64,000 bases of DNA from Rhizobium sp. 2MFCol3.1 (GCF_000377565.1 NZ_KB898355.1:310001-374000), one strand, 5' to 3'; counted from the first letter of the stretch, positions 19,857 through 29,192 are shown. The notes: generated by a model from the letters alone, not told the origin. A program made the numbers and translations.

Positions 19857-20780
19857 ATGGACGTCGCCATCGTGAAATCGTTGCCTGACCTGACACGAGC
19901 CCCTGTCGGCGATACGCCCGCGGATATCCTTAGCTTCGCGGTTGGCGCCTGGCATCAGGGCAAACGGGTGGCGCTTGCAACGCTCGTGGATATTCGCGGC
20001 GGGGCTGCCCGGGCGCTGGGCGCGCATGTAGCCATATCCGGCGATGGGCGGTTTTGCGGATACGTCTCCGGAGGATGCGTCGAAGCCGCGGTCGCGGCCG
20101 AAGCGCTTCAGGCGATGGAGGAGGGCCGGGACCGTATCGCCCACTTCGGTGACGGTTCGCCGTTCTTCGATATCGTTCTGCCTTGCGGTGGCGGCATATC
20201 GGTAGCCATCCATGTCGTGCGGGACGTTGCTCCGCTTGAGGCGGTGCTGGGTCGGCTGGAGGCCCGGGAGGCGGCCGGCCTGCGCTACTGTCACGAACGC
20301 CAATCGCTCGCCATCGCCGAAGTTCCATCGCGGCCAGGCCCGCAAGGCGCGGATTTCCTCACGGTCTATCGCCCGCTCACACGTGTAGTCATTTCCGGCC
20401 GGGGCGCTGAAGCCGAGGCCGTGGCGCGCATGGCTGCGGCATCCGGCTGGGTGGTCGAGCGTACAGACGACGCCAGATTCACGAAATCAGTCCCCTTGGA
20501 CGGTTTTACTGCGTGCGTCCTGTTGCATCACGATCTGGATGCGGAACAGGGGATGCTCGATATCGCGCTTCGATCACCATCATTCTACATCGGTGCGCTC
20601 GGCAGCACGCGCACTCATCGCCGTCGCGAAGAGATGTTGTGGGCAGCTGGTCATTCCAAGGCCGATATCGCAAGGATCAAGGCGCCGATCGGCATGTTCG
20701 GGCCGACCCGAGATGCCCAATCCCTTGCGATTTCGGTAGTGGCCGACATTGCCGCTTGTCGCTTGGCGACATCGGGGTAA
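19857..20780 (+). CDS. XdhC/CoxI-family molybdenum cofactor maturation protein
   Basis: This 307-residue protein has the XdhC_CoxI N-terminal segment (FCGYVSGGCVEAAV, about residues 63-76) and the C-terminal Rossmann XdhC_C domain (VVISGRGAEAEAVARMAA; YIGALGSTRTHRRR; GMFGPTRDAQSLAISVVADI). Members load or sulfurate the molybdenum cofactor of hydroxylases, here presumably IorB. The ATG at 19857 is chosen for the AAAGGA site 6 bases upstream; the longer frame overlaps the cytochrome gene. Confidence 0.88.
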   Translation: MDVAIVKSLPDLTRAPVGDTPADILSFAVGAWHQGKRVALATLVDIRGGAARALGAHVAISGDGRFCGYVSGGCVEAAVAAEALQAMEEGRDRIAHFGDGSPFFDIVLPCGGGISVAIHVVRDVAPLEAVLGRLEAREAAGLRYCHERQSLAIAEVPSRPGPQGADFLTVYRPLTRVVISGRGAEAEAVARMAAASGWVVERTDDARFTKSVPLDGFTACVLLHHDLDAEQGMLDIALRSPSFYIGALGSTRTHRRREEMLWAAGHSKADIARIKAPIGMFGPTRDAQSLAISVVADIAACRLATSG

Positions 20781-20832
20781 GAAATCGCCCGCAAGCGACC
20801 GCTCGTGCCTGCTGTTCATAGGAGTGATGTGC

Positions 20833-21453
20833 ATGACGGCCAACGACCTGTCGGTTTCCGGAATTCTGTTGGCCGCCGGCGCAGCTCGACGGATGGGGCC
20901 GGACGGCTATCACAAGCTGCTCGCAGAGTTCGATGGTGTTCCCCTCGTCAAGCGCATCGCCCTGCGTTTGTTGGCGGCGGACCTATCGTCAGCGGTGGTG
21001 GTCATCGGCCACCGAAGCGGCGCGATCCGCGCCGCCTTGCAGGGCGTCCCGATTGATCGCGTGCTGAACGAAACCTTCGAACTGGGGATGGCGTCGTCGC
21101 TCGTCTGCGGTCTCAAGGCTGGCGCGATCATGAGCGCGGATGGCGTTTTGATCGCATTGGCCGATATGCCTGCTATCGAGACCGAGCATCTCGACATGTT
21201 GATCGAGGGCTTTCGTCAACACGGGGGTCAGGCCGTGATCCGTGCCACGAGCGACGGTCGGAGGGGAAATCCGGCGATCCTTCCGAGATCTCTCTACGGC
21301 CAGCTTCTGACGTTGGAAGGAGACGAGGGCGCGCGCGCCGTTATCCAGCGTGCCGGTGTGCCGGTTGTCGGTATTGAGATCGGAGAGGCCGCGCATCTCG
21401 ATGTGGACACGCAGCAAGCCGTCGTTGAGGCCGGCGGCCGCTTGACGATCTAA
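20833..21453 (+). CDS. MobA/MocA-like nucleotidyltransferase
   Basis: This 206-residue MobA-like NTP transferase has the nucleotide-binding start SGILLAAGAARRMGPDGYHKLL (about residues 8-29) and the LIALADMPAI metal-binding segment near residue 115. MocA-type enzymes attach CMP to molybdopterin to make the MCD cofactor of aldehyde-oxidase-type hydroxylases, which fits the linked iorAB and xdhC-like genes. An ATG at 20827 is the alternative start; 20833 has better spacing from AGGAG. Last gene of the cluster. Confidence 0.85.
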   Translation: MTANDLSVSGILLAAGAARRMGPDGYHKLLAEFDGVPLVKRIALRLLAADLSSAVVVIGHRSGAIRAALQGVPIDRVLNETFELGMASSLVCGLKAGAIMSADGVLIALADMPAIETEHLDMLIEGFRQHGGQAVIRATSDGRRGNPAILPRSLYGQLLTLEGDEGARAVIQRAGVPVVGIEIGEAAHLDVDTQQAVVEAGGRLTI

Positions 21454-21518
21454 AACGAGCCGAAAACAGGGTAGCCACGTCTTTCGTTGCTTTTCCGCCG
21501 GTCAGTGGTCGATCGCGG

Positions 21519-22088
21519 TCAGCCCAGCCAGCCTGTGACCTGCTCCAACGTCCGGCGCTCTTGATCTGCCTCCATGGAGAAGGCGGGTTGCATCTTGGCG
21601 CCGTCCAGATGGGAGTGCAGAACTTCTATGCTGCTTCCAAGCCCGTAGCCGCCATGCGTTATGAACAGATAGATCGTCTTTCCAGCAAGACTGTTGGACC
21701 GCAGAAAAGAGCGGATGACCGGGGGCGCCGTCATTCCCCAGATCGGAAAGCCGAGATAGAGGGTATCGTACCGCGCAACCTCGACCGTCAACGGCTTCAG
21801 GGGTGGGAGGTATCCGGCCTCAGTCTCCCGGCTGGCCTGCGAGACGGTCTCTTTGTAGTCCTCGGGGTAAGGATCGACGGGAATGATCTCGGCGAGGTCT
21901 GCATTTTTCGATCGGCGAATTTGCTTTGCAATGACCGTCGTGTTGCCGGTGCGCGCGAAGTAAACCACAAGGGTCGATCGGATTTGCGGCGGAACTTGCG
22001 AAACCGCAGCTTTACCGGCGACCGTGGCACCTACTGCCGCAAGAGGAAGCGTTTTCAGAAGTTCGCGTCGCGGGATGCCGAATTGCAT
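21519..22088 (-). CDS. Tat-exported flavodoxin-family protein
   Basis: This 189-residue protein has a twin-arginine signal (PRRELLK at about residues 6-12, then a hydrophobic stretch to about 30) ahead of a flavodoxin domain. The FMN phosphate loop is FARTGNTTVIA (about 45-55), and LGFPIWGMTAPPVIRSFL is the second FMN loop. An exported, cofactor-loaded flavodoxin is unusual; most are cytoplasmic electron carriers. It is convergent with the MobA-like gene and 93 bases downstream of an SDR gene. Confidence 0.85.
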   Translation of the reverse strand: MQFGIPRRELLKTLPLAAVGATVAGKAAVSQVPPQIRSTLVVYFARTGNTTVIAKQIRRSKNADLAEIIPVDPYPEDYKETVSQASRETEAGYLPPLKPLTVEVARYDTLYLGFPIWGMTAPPVIRSFLRSNSLAGKTIYLFITHGGYGLGSSIEVLHSHLDGAKMQPAFSMEADQERRTLEQVTGWLG

Positions 22089-22181
22089 TCTGCTTTCCTT
22101 ACAGTAACTCGGGTAATCCTGGTTGTGCCGGCCGTGATCCCGATGCCCGCCCTCTCGTCATTCGATGTCGCCGGCGGCAGA

Positions 22182-23024
22182 TCATTCGTTTGGCGGGAAG
22201 TCGGTGGAGGCGGCCAGGTCCGCCTGGGTCTCGAAGTTCGCGATCCGCGCCTTCAGCGTGTCGATCGTGCTCGCCAACGCCTGTGATCCCAGCACCATGC
22301 GCAGAGGCGCCGGCTCGATGTCGACGCTTTCGATGATCCGGGTGGCCATGCGGACGGGATCGCCGGCGGCAAGGCCATTCTGAGGGTCGAGCATTTGCAG
22401 GAAGGTATGCGCGGGGTTGTTGTCATAGATCGGCATGAGGTTCGCGACCTTGGCGCTGCCATAGCGGAATTCGGTGCGCGCGCCGCCCGGTTCGACGATG
22501 GTGACGCCGATGCCGAACGCTTCGACTTCCTTGGCGACGGCCTCTGCAAAACCTTCAATACCCCACTTGGTCGCGTGATAGAGCGAATTGCCGGCAAATG
22601 CGACCTGGCCGCCATAGGAGGACAACTGGATGATCCGGCCGCCGCCCTGCGCGCGCAGGTGAGGGATGGCCGCGCGGAAGAGCTGGATCGAGCCAGTCAG
22701 GTTCGTGGCGATGATGTGGTCGATCTCGCTGTCGGAGAGTTCCTCCGCGGCGCCGAATAGCCCGTAGCCCGCGTTACTGACGATGACGTCGATCCGTCCG
22801 AGATCGCTGAAGGCGGCATCGACGGTTGCCTTGACCGCAGCCGGATCGGTCACCTCGAGCACGGTTGCGACGAAAGCGTCGGGATAGGCCTCTCTCAGAT
22901 CCTTAATTTTGGTGAGGTCGCGAACGGTGCCGACAACCTTGTCACCGCGCGCGAGGAGCTGCTGCGTCAACTCTCGGCCGAAGCCGCTGCTGACCCCGGT
23001 GATGAACCAAGTGCGTTGTGCCAT
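22182..23024 (-). CDS. Short-chain dehydrogenase/reductase
   Basis: This 280-residue classical-type SDR binds the dinucleotide through TGVSSGFG (about residues 9-16), with NAG in VIVSNAGYG and the catalytic set S (IIQLSSYGG) and YxxxK (YHATK, about 154-158). It likely reduces or oxidises a small carbonyl/alcohol with NADP(H); the substrate cannot be told from sequence. It resembles the SDR at 49519 in length and C-terminal architecture but is clearly distinct. A flavodoxin gene lies on each side. Confidence 0.85.
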   Translation of the reverse strand: MAQRTWFITGVSSGFGRELTQQLLARGDKVVGTVRDLTKIKDLREAYPDAFVATVLEVTDPAAVKATVDAAFSDLGRIDVIVSNAGYGLFGAAEELSDSEIDHIIATNLTGSIQLFRAAIPHLRAQGGGRIIQLSSYGGQVAFAGNSLYHATKWGIEGFAEAVAKEVEAFGIGVTIVEPGGARTEFRYGSAKVANLMPIYDNNPAHTFLQMLDPQNGLAAGDPVRMATRIIESVDIEPAPLRMVLGSQALASTIDTLKARIANFETQADLAASTDFPPNE

Positions 23025-23204
23025 GTGTATCTCCTGGGTCAGTAAGGTTTGGCTGCGGCAAAGCCGCTCGCAGCCGGACCAGCGTCATGCCGAATGAAGG
23101 ATGCGGACGGAATTTAGCGCTCGCTGTTCAAATTGGGTAGCCGTCAGGCTCCGCATGAACTTATGTTCCGGCTTCATGAAGGCAGCGCCGTTCCTGATAT
23201 ACCG

Positions 23205-23825
23205 TCACTGGCTCGAGTGCAGGTCGGTCGATGAAAGCGAGCGGATCCAGCTGCCGATGCGATCGTCCACCTGTCCTTGTCGTATGCCAAATTCGTCCAG
23301 GCCGAGGCCTTCCGCTAACACGGCGTTGCGCGCTTGAGCCTTGAGATCAGGGAAGAAAGTGCCGCTGGAAAGAGAATAAGTCGCGAACCCGGCAACCGTC
23401 GTCTGCTTGAAGTCGACCTGCTTGAGGAAGCTCATGAGCGGGGCGGGAAGCGTGTTCCACCAGACCGGGGCGCCGACGAGCACAAGGTCGTAATGGTTCA
23501 TGGTCGGAAGCGTTCCGTCAAGGACAGGCAAGGGGCCCTTTTCGACTTCGCGTCTTGCCCGTTCGGCCAAGGCGGCGCCATTGGTGGGATAGGGTTCCGC
23601 GAGCTTTATCTCGTAGAGTTCTCCGCCCAGCTGATCGTGTATTTTCCGGGCCATCTCAGCGGTGGTGCCGCTGTTAGAGAAATATGCGATGAGGATCTTC
23701 TGGTCGGCCAGCGCATCTGTCGCCGGCGAGATCGCGAGAACCGCGATGACCGCGGGTAGCGCGCTGATGCCGCCGTTGCTGCGGACCGCGAAGGCGATGT
23801 TGGCAGATATGGACCTGATGTTCAT
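23205..23825 (-). CDS. Exported flavodoxin-family protein (second)
   Basis: This 206-residue protein has an N-terminal export signal (about residues 1-41, hydrophobic LPAVIAVLAISPATDALA) followed by a flavodoxin domain with FMN loop YFSNSGTTAEMA and the second loop VGAPVWWNTLPAPLMSFL. I chose the ATG at 23825 with GAGGGG upstream; the longer frame adds 16 residues without family similarity. Unlike the copy at 21519 its signal has no twin arginines, so it is probably Sec-exported. FMN loading outside the cytoplasm would then need explaining. Confidence 0.82.
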   Translation of the reverse strand: MNIRSISANIAFAVRSNGGISALPAVIAVLAISPATDALADQKILIAYFSNSGTTAEMARKIHDQLGGELYEIKLAEPYPTNGAALAERARREVEKGPLPVLDGTLPTMNHYDLVLVGAPVWWNTLPAPLMSFLKQVDFKQTTVAGFATYSLSSGTFFPDLKAQARNAVLAEGLGLDEFGIRQGQVDDRIGSWIRSLSSTDLHSSQ

Positions 23826-23908
23826 GCCGATCCCCTCGATTGCGCGGCGGGCACTTTGAAAACAAGCGTTCACGCTGCCGCGTAGTGCTGACTGGTGTGG
23901 AATAAAGC

Positions 23909-24181
23909 CTAGGAATTCAGAGTGTTCATGCGCGCGGCATCGCGCGATATAGCATTGGCGCCGGCCGCCACGGGCAGTCTGTTGCCAAAGGGGCGATCGA
24001 CCATGACGCCATCCAGCCGGGACCGAAGACTGTCCGGCTCGACCTCGCCTTCCCCGACAAACTTCATCAGGTGTTCGGCGGCCTCGATCGCGGGGCGATC
24101 CTTGAGCGAGAGCTTATGGTCCGCGCAGAATTCGTTGAGAACCTGCTTCATGATGATCACCTGCCAGAGTTCGCCACGCAT
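23909..24181 (-). CDS. Small hypothetical protein (90 residues)
   Basis: I do not recognise this protein. The ATG at 24181 has an AGGAG site 7 bases upstream. The sequence is soluble, acidic in the middle and helical-looking (MKQVLNEFCADHKLSL; RPAIEAAEHLMKFVGEGE). It has no signal peptide or cysteine motif. It sits upstream of the second flavodoxin gene on the same strand and divergent from the two-component system, with 83 bases to the flavodoxin start, so it could be the first gene of that transcript. Confidence 0.6.
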   Translation of the reverse strand: MRGELWQVIIMKQVLNEFCADHKLSLKDRPAIEAAEHLMKFVGEGEVEPDSLRSRLDGVMVDRPFGNRLPVAAGANAISRDAARMNTLNS

Positions 24182-24464
24182 TCCGGTCTCCTGTCGAATC
24201 ATTTCCGTGCCGAGACCATAGGGGGAAGATGTCGCAGGGGTTTGCCGGTCGTGTCGGAAGTTGTCGCACGATTGTCTCGATTTGCGCGGTCGCCCGAAGC
24301 TCGGCCAAGCCTGCCAACGCTGAGTTTTGGTGACAGCCACGGCATTCGATGGCATCAACCCCGCTTTGCCTGCGCGACGTTTGCTGTGAAACTTTGATAC
24401 ACTTTTGTCGATGCGAGCCGAAGCGTGGTCCGGTAAAGTGCCTTAACGTTGAAGGTGCCGGTTC

Positions 24465-25187
24465 ATGCAAAGCGCAGCTCACATCGCGGTCGTCGATGAC
24501 CATCAGGATATCCGGGAGTTGGTCGGGCAATATCTCGAGCAACAGGGATATCGTGTCAGTGTGGCGGAAAGCGGCGCGGCTCTCAGGCGGATCATCGACA
24601 AGGACGATGTCGATCTCATCGTGCTGGATGTGATGATGCCAGGCGAGGACGGGCTGTCCGTATGCAGGGCTTTGAGATCGACCACCGAGACGCCGATCAT
24701 CTTTCTGACGGCGATGGCGGAAGATACCGATCGCATCGTCGGTCTCGAACTCGGCGCCGACGACTATCTGGTGAAGCCGTTCAATCCCCGGGAGTTGCTC
24801 GCCCGGATCCGAGCCGTGCTGCGACGCGCCAAAACCTCTGCGAGTTCCCAGCGCGACAGGGTCGGGGCAAGCATCGTCAGGATCGGGCACTGGAAACTCA
24901 ACCTTGGTCGGCAGGAGTTGGCGGGCGATGATGGGGTCGGGGTGCCGTTGAGCACCGCGGAGTTCAGGCTGTTGAGGGTCTTTCTCGATCGTCCTGGTCT
25001 CGTTCTAAGCCGCGAGCAGCTTCTTGATCTCACCGTTGGCCGGGTCGCCGACATCTTCGACCGCAGCATCGATAACCAGGTCAGCCGTCTACGAAAGAAG
25101 ATCGAACCGGATCCGAAAAACCCGTCGCTCATCCGGACGCATTGGGGAGGGGGCTACAGCCTGTCGGCGGAGGTCAACTTCGAATGA
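24465..25187 (+). CDS. OmpR-family response regulator
   Basis: This 240-residue regulator has an N-terminal receiver domain with acidic pocket VDD near residue 10, phosphoacceptor Asp in LIVLDVMMPGEDG (about residue 55) and Lys in YLVKPFNPRE (about 105). A C-terminal winged helix (about 140-238; LSTAEFRLLRVFLDRPGLVLSREQLL, then RSIDNQVSRLRKKIE) binds DNA. It overlaps the kinase gene by 4 bases. Which genes it controls is not visible; the flavodoxin/SDR group and the molybdenum hydroxylase cluster are the nearest candidates. Confidence 0.92.
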   Translation: MQSAAHIAVVDDHQDIRELVGQYLEQQGYRVSVAESGAALRRIIDKDDVDLIVLDVMMPGEDGLSVCRALRSTTETPIIFLTAMAEDTDRIVGLELGADDYLVKPFNPRELLARIRAVLRRAKTSASSQRDRVGASIVRIGHWKLNLGRQELAGDDGVGVPLSTAEFRLLRVFLDRPGLVLSREQLLDLTVGRVADIFDRSIDNQVSRLRKKIEPDPKNPSLIRTHWGGGYSLSAEVNFE

Positions 25188-26695
25188 TCTACTGGTGGAA
25201 AAGGAGCCTTGCTGCCCAGTTCATCTGCTTCACGCTGCTCGCGCTCGTGGTTGCGCAGGCAATCACATTTCTTGTGTCCTGGGATGAGCGGTCGAAGGCA
25301 CTGCACGCGGCGATCAAGAGCGAGTTCTTCAGCCGTTCCGCCACCATCACCCGGCTGATGGAGACATTGCAGCCCGAGGTCAGGCAAAGTGTGCTCTCAT
25401 CGAGCGAAACGAGCTACTCCCGCTTCTGGTTGTCGGACCGTGACGAGACGGATCCGCTAGCGTGGCGCCGCCGCGCGGTCACGGAGCTCTCGCGCCCGCT
25501 CGACAACTTCGTCGATCTCGGCCGGTCCTACGGCATTGAGACAAGACCCGTGGGGCGCAAGATCAGCGACAGGGACATCACGGCATCGAATGTCGACGAA
25601 AGCTGGATAAAGCCGACGAGCGTTTTATGGAGCCAACCGCAGGAAGCAAAGTTCCTCTATTTCGATGGAAGGAGCGGCTACGGGCTTGCCGTGAAGATCG
25701 ACGACGGCGTTTGGCTCAACTGCGCGTCCTACAAGCTGGACACCTCGTTCTGGTGGAACTCGAAGTCGCTGACATCACTCGCGATCACGGCATTCGTACT
25801 CTCGCTGATCGGCATCTTCATAGCGCGGCGAATCACGCGCCCGCTTCGTCGTCTCGCTGCCTCGGCCGAGGCGCTCGGAAGAGGGGAGAATCTGCCGGCG
25901 CTGCCGGAGGAAGGCCCAAGCGACGTCAAAGCTACCGCAGTTGCCTTCAATCGCATGCAGCGGAGGCTGCATCGCTTCGTGGAAGACCGCACCAGGATGC
26001 TCGCCGCGATCGGCCATGACCTCAGGACGCCATTGACCTCGTTGCGGCTGCGGGCCGAATTCGTCAAGGAACCCGAGGTTCGCGCGAAGATGATCTCGAC
26101 CATCGACGAGATGCAGGCCATGACGGAAGCGGCTATTGCCTTTGCCCGTGGCGAGGCGAACGTCGAGGACACGAGGACGATCGAACTCCAGGCTTTGGTC
26201 GGCAGCATCTGCGACGATCTTTCCGACATCGGCCATCCGATAGAGTTCGTGGACGGCCCAAGAACCACCTACCGCTGCCGGCCGGACGGCCTGCGCCGTG
26301 CCGTTCGAAACCTCGCCGAAAACGCTGTACGCTACGCCGGTCACGCCAAGGTTTGCGTCAGGCAGGGCCCATCGGGTGTCGACATCGTCATCGAGGACAA
26401 GGGTCCCGGTGTCCCCGAGGCCATGTGGGAGCAGGTGTTTGCGCCGTTCTTCCGGCTGGAGACATCGCGCAATCGCGACACCGGCGGCGTCGGGCTCGGC
26501 CTGTCGATCGCAAGGGCAGTCGCGCGTCAGCATGGCGGCGACATCGTGCTTGCCTCCAACGAACCCGGGCTGCGCGCCATCATCTCCCTGCCGAAGGAGG
26601 GGTTGGTGCACAATGTTAACTTTGTGCAGCCCACGCGCGGCAGGCGCTTCCGCGTTACTTTGCGCTCAAAGCCGGAGAAGGCCAAGGTGGGGTGA
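25184..26695 (+). CDS. Sensor histidine kinase (EnvZ type)
   Basis: This 503-residue inner-membrane kinase has a first membrane helix (ICFTLLALVVAQAITFLVS), a periplasmic sensor of about 170 residues, a second helix (LAITAFVLSLIGIFIARRI), a HAMP domain, the phosphoacceptor His in MLAAIGHDLRTPL and the ATP-binding N (LAENAVRYAG), G1 (EDKGPGVPE) and G2 (GVGLGLSIARAV) boxes. The ATG at 25184 overlaps the regulator stop. A C-terminal tail of about 35 residues after the kinase core is rich in Arg and Lys and not typical. Confidence 0.92.
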   Translation: MIYWWKRSLAAQFICFTLLALVVAQAITFLVSWDERSKALHAAIKSEFFSRSATITRLMETLQPEVRQSVLSSSETSYSRFWLSDRDETDPLAWRRRAVTELSRPLDNFVDLGRSYGIETRPVGRKISDRDITASNVDESWIKPTSVLWSQPQEAKFLYFDGRSGYGLAVKIDDGVWLNCASYKLDTSFWWNSKSLTSLAITAFVLSLIGIFIARRITRPLRRLAASAEALGRGENLPALPEEGPSDVKATAVAFNRMQRRLHRFVEDRTRMLAAIGHDLRTPLTSLRLRAEFVKEPEVRAKMISTIDEMQAMTEAAIAFARGEANVEDTRTIELQALVGSICDDLSDIGHPIEFVDGPRTTYRCRPDGLRRAVRNLAENAVRYAGHAKVCVRQGPSGVDIVIEDKGPGVPEAMWEQVFAPFFRLETSRNRDTGGVGLGLSIARAVARQHGGDIVLASNEPGLRAIISLPKEGLVHNVNFVQPTRGRRFRVTLRSKPEKAKVG

Positions 26696-26717
26696 TATCG
26701 GCCGATGGATGCAAGGT

Positions 26718-26735
26718 ACGTCACCGTTCTGTCAC
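26718..26735 (+). promoter_or_regulatory. Pho-box-like direct repeat
   Basis: ACGTCAC-CGTT-CTGTCAC matches the 7-4-7 layout of the PhoB site (CTGTCAT-N4-CTGTCAT), with 5 of 7 and 6 of 7 matches. It lies 207 bases before the DUF3141 gene. The homologous pta-ackA operon of Sinorhizobium meliloti has been reported to be PhoB-controlled, which supports the call. Confidence 0.6.
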
Positions 26736-26942
26736 ATGTGCTTTCGACCGCCGAAAACGCCCGTATGCTACCGTAAGATACGTTGGTCGGCGTGCCCGGT
26801 CTGCCTATGTTGCATCTGCGAGATAACTGAGTGCTCTGCAAGATCAGGGCGCATTCACAGAGCGGATGCAGAACGAAGCTAATCTCAGAGCTGCATTAGG
26901 TCTTTGAATGATCGCCAAAAGCGATGAACCAGGAGATTCGGC

Positions 26943-29192
26943 ATGCGGTATTCTTCCCATCTCCCCACACCAGATTTCGCCACTCAATTTGGTCCAGCCG
27001 CGCTTGCGTTCGACTACGCGTTGGACGCGGCGCAACGTAGCATTCTGTTTTGGGACGTCATGCGACAGCGCGGCAACCATTACCGCTCACATGCTGAGGC
27101 AAACGCGCCGCATGTGCTCAACTTCACGCCCGAGGTCGTGTTGGATGGGCGCACGTTGGGCTGCCCCGTCAACTACGCGCTGGTCCGCATCGTCCCGCCT
27201 GAGGGCATGACGATCGACGATGCGCGCCGCCCCTTCGTCGTGGTCGATCCGCGCGCCGGGCACGGGCCGGGGATCGGAGGGTTCAAGGCCGATAGCGAGA
27301 TCGGTGTGGCGCTGAAGGCCGGACACCCCTGCTATTTCATCGGCTTCCTGCCGGAACCGGTCGCGGGCCAGACGATCGAGGACATCGCACTCGCTGAAGC
27401 GGTCTTCCTGGAAAAAGTCATCTCGCTGCATCCGCAGGCTGACGCCAAGCCCTGCGTCATCGGCAACTGCCAGGCCGGCTGGGCCGTGATGATGCTCGCG
27501 GCGATGCGGCCGGAACTCTTCGGCTCGATCATCATCGCCGGCGCGCCGCTGTCCTACTGGGCAGGCGAGCGCGGCAAGTATCCGATGCGCTATACCGGAG
27601 GCCTGCTTGGCGGCACTTGGTTGACCGCGCTTACGAGCGATCTCGGCCACGGATTGTTTGACGGTGCCTGGCTCGTGCAGAATTTCGAGAACCAGAACCC
27701 GGCCAATACGCTCTGGACCAAGCAGTACAATCTGTACTCAAAGATCGACACTGAGGCGCCGCGCTATCTGGGCTTCGAGCAATGGTGGGGCGGTCACGTC
27801 AGCCTCAATGCCGAGGAGATCCAGTTCATCGTGGACGAACTATTCATCGGCAACAATCTTGCCGCCGGTCGTATCGAGACATCGAATGGGGAGGCGGTCG
27901 ACCTTCGCAACATTCGCGCGCCAATTGTCGTCTTCTGCTCGAAGGGTGACAATGTCACCCCGCCGGCGCAAGCACTCGGCTGGATTCTCGATCTCTACGA
28001 CGATGTGAACGAGATACGCTCGCACGGGCAGACAATCGTATACACCGTGCACGAGACGATCGGCCATCTCGGGATCTTCGTTTCCGCAAGTGTCGCGCGC
28101 AAGGAGCATGGCGAATTATCGAGCAATATCGACCTTATCGACGCGCTGCCGCCGGGGCTGTACGAGGCGGTCTTCGAGGCGAAAAGCGATGAGACCGTCG
28201 GCGGCGAACTCGTCGAGGGCGATTGGATCATGCGTTGCGAGGCGCGAACGCTGGATGACATCCGCGCGCTCGGATGCAATGGGCCGGCTGATGATCGGCG
28301 CTTCGCGACCGTCGCAAAGGTCTCCGACATCAACCTGTCGCTCTACCGCGCTTTTCTTCAACCCGTCGTGCGCGCCGCAGTGCCGGACTGGGCGAGCCGG
28401 AGCCTTCGCGAGATGCATCCGCTGCGGCTGCAATACGAGGTCTTCTCGGACGTCAATCCGTTGATGGCGCCGATTGCCGATCTCGCGGCCGAGGTGGCCG
28501 CAGAGCGTCGTCCCGTCGCTTCAGGCAATCCCTTTCTGGCAGTCGAGCAGACGGTCTCGCGCCAGATCGTCGAGGGGTTGGAAGCATGGCGGCAAGGCGT
28601 GGAGATGCTGAGCGAGGCGGCGTTCCTCTCCGTCTATGGATCACCGTTTCTGCAGGCCTCGGTCGGTATCGACAGTTCGGACACCAGACCGCAGCGGCGA
28701 GCAAGCAAGACCGCGCTGCATGCACGCGTCCTGAAAGAGAGGATCGAGGAGCTCAAGGCACAAATGGACCTCGGCGGCCTTCGCGAGGGTTTGGCGCGTA
28801 GTCTGCTTTACGTGGCGATGGCAAATGGTGCTGCCGACGAGCGTGGGTTTGCGGCGATCCGCAGGATGCGTCGCGTCGAAGACGGAATGCCGGTCATGAC
28901 GCTGGCGGAGTTCAAAGCTTTGATCCGCGACCAGTTCCTCATGCTCGTGATCGACGAGGAGGCGGCCGTAAACGCCATTGCCCGGCTGTTGCCGTCAGAG
29001 GATGGTGTGCGCCGTGAAGCGCTATCCTCGCTGCGGGACGTCCTGAACGCGCGTGGCGCGTTGACCGGTGAGGCCGAACAGCGTTGGCAAAGGATTGTCG
29101 GCATCTTCGACATTTCCGAGGAGCCGATCACAGCCCCCGCTGCGCCATCAGCAAAGACGGCGTCGGTGACAGCTATCCGCCGTGTGACGTAA
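26943..29192 (+). CDS. DUF3141-domain protein (PHB synthase-like alpha/beta hydrolase fold)
   Basis: This 749-residue protein belongs to the DUF3141 family. Its first 400 residues have an alpha/beta-hydrolase core with nucleophile-elbow-like VIGNCQAGWAVMM (about residues 174-186), related to polyhydroxyalkanoate synthases, and a late GHLGIF histidine near residue 366. The C-terminal half is helical and contains repeated Leu/Ala/Arg-rich segments. Its biochemical role is unknown. It is the first gene of a four-gene run with pta, ackA and fabI, starting after an AGGAG site, and is expected to follow phosphate limitation. Confidence 0.85.
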   Translation: MRYSSHLPTPDFATQFGPAALAFDYALDAAQRSILFWDVMRQRGNHYRSHAEANAPHVLNFTPEVVLDGRTLGCPVNYALVRIVPPEGMTIDDARRPFVVVDPRAGHGPGIGGFKADSEIGVALKAGHPCYFIGFLPEPVAGQTIEDIALAEAVFLEKVISLHPQADAKPCVIGNCQAGWAVMMLAAMRPELFGSIIIAGAPLSYWAGERGKYPMRYTGGLLGGTWLTALTSDLGHGLFDGAWLVQNFENQNPANTLWTKQYNLYSKIDTEAPRYLGFEQWWGGHVSLNAEEIQFIVDELFIGNNLAAGRIETSNGEAVDLRNIRAPIVVFCSKGDNVTPPAQALGWILDLYDDVNEIRSHGQTIVYTVHETIGHLGIFVSASVARKEHGELSSNIDLIDALPPGLYEAVFEAKSDETVGGELVEGDWIMRCEARTLDDIRALGCNGPADDRRFATVAKVSDINLSLYRAFLQPVVRAAVPDWASRSLREMHPLRLQYEVFSDVNPLMAPIADLAAEVAAERRPVASGNPFLAVEQTVSRQIVEGLEAWRQGVEMLSEAAFLSVYGSPFLQASVGIDSSDTRPQRRASKTALHARVLKERIEELKAQMDLGGLREGLARSLLYVAMANGAADERGFAAIRRMRRVEDGMPVMTLAEFKALIRDQFLMLVIDEEAAVNAIARLLPSEDGVRREALSSLRDVLNARGALTGEAEQRWQRIVGIFDISEEPITAPAAPSAKTASVTAIRRVT

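Noticed and set aside
23101..23337. 78-codon plus-strand frame, considered as a LysR remnant because ior clusters often carry a LysR gene
   Set aside because: No frame gives a recognisable helix-turn-helix or effector domain, and half of it is antisense to the flavodoxin gene.
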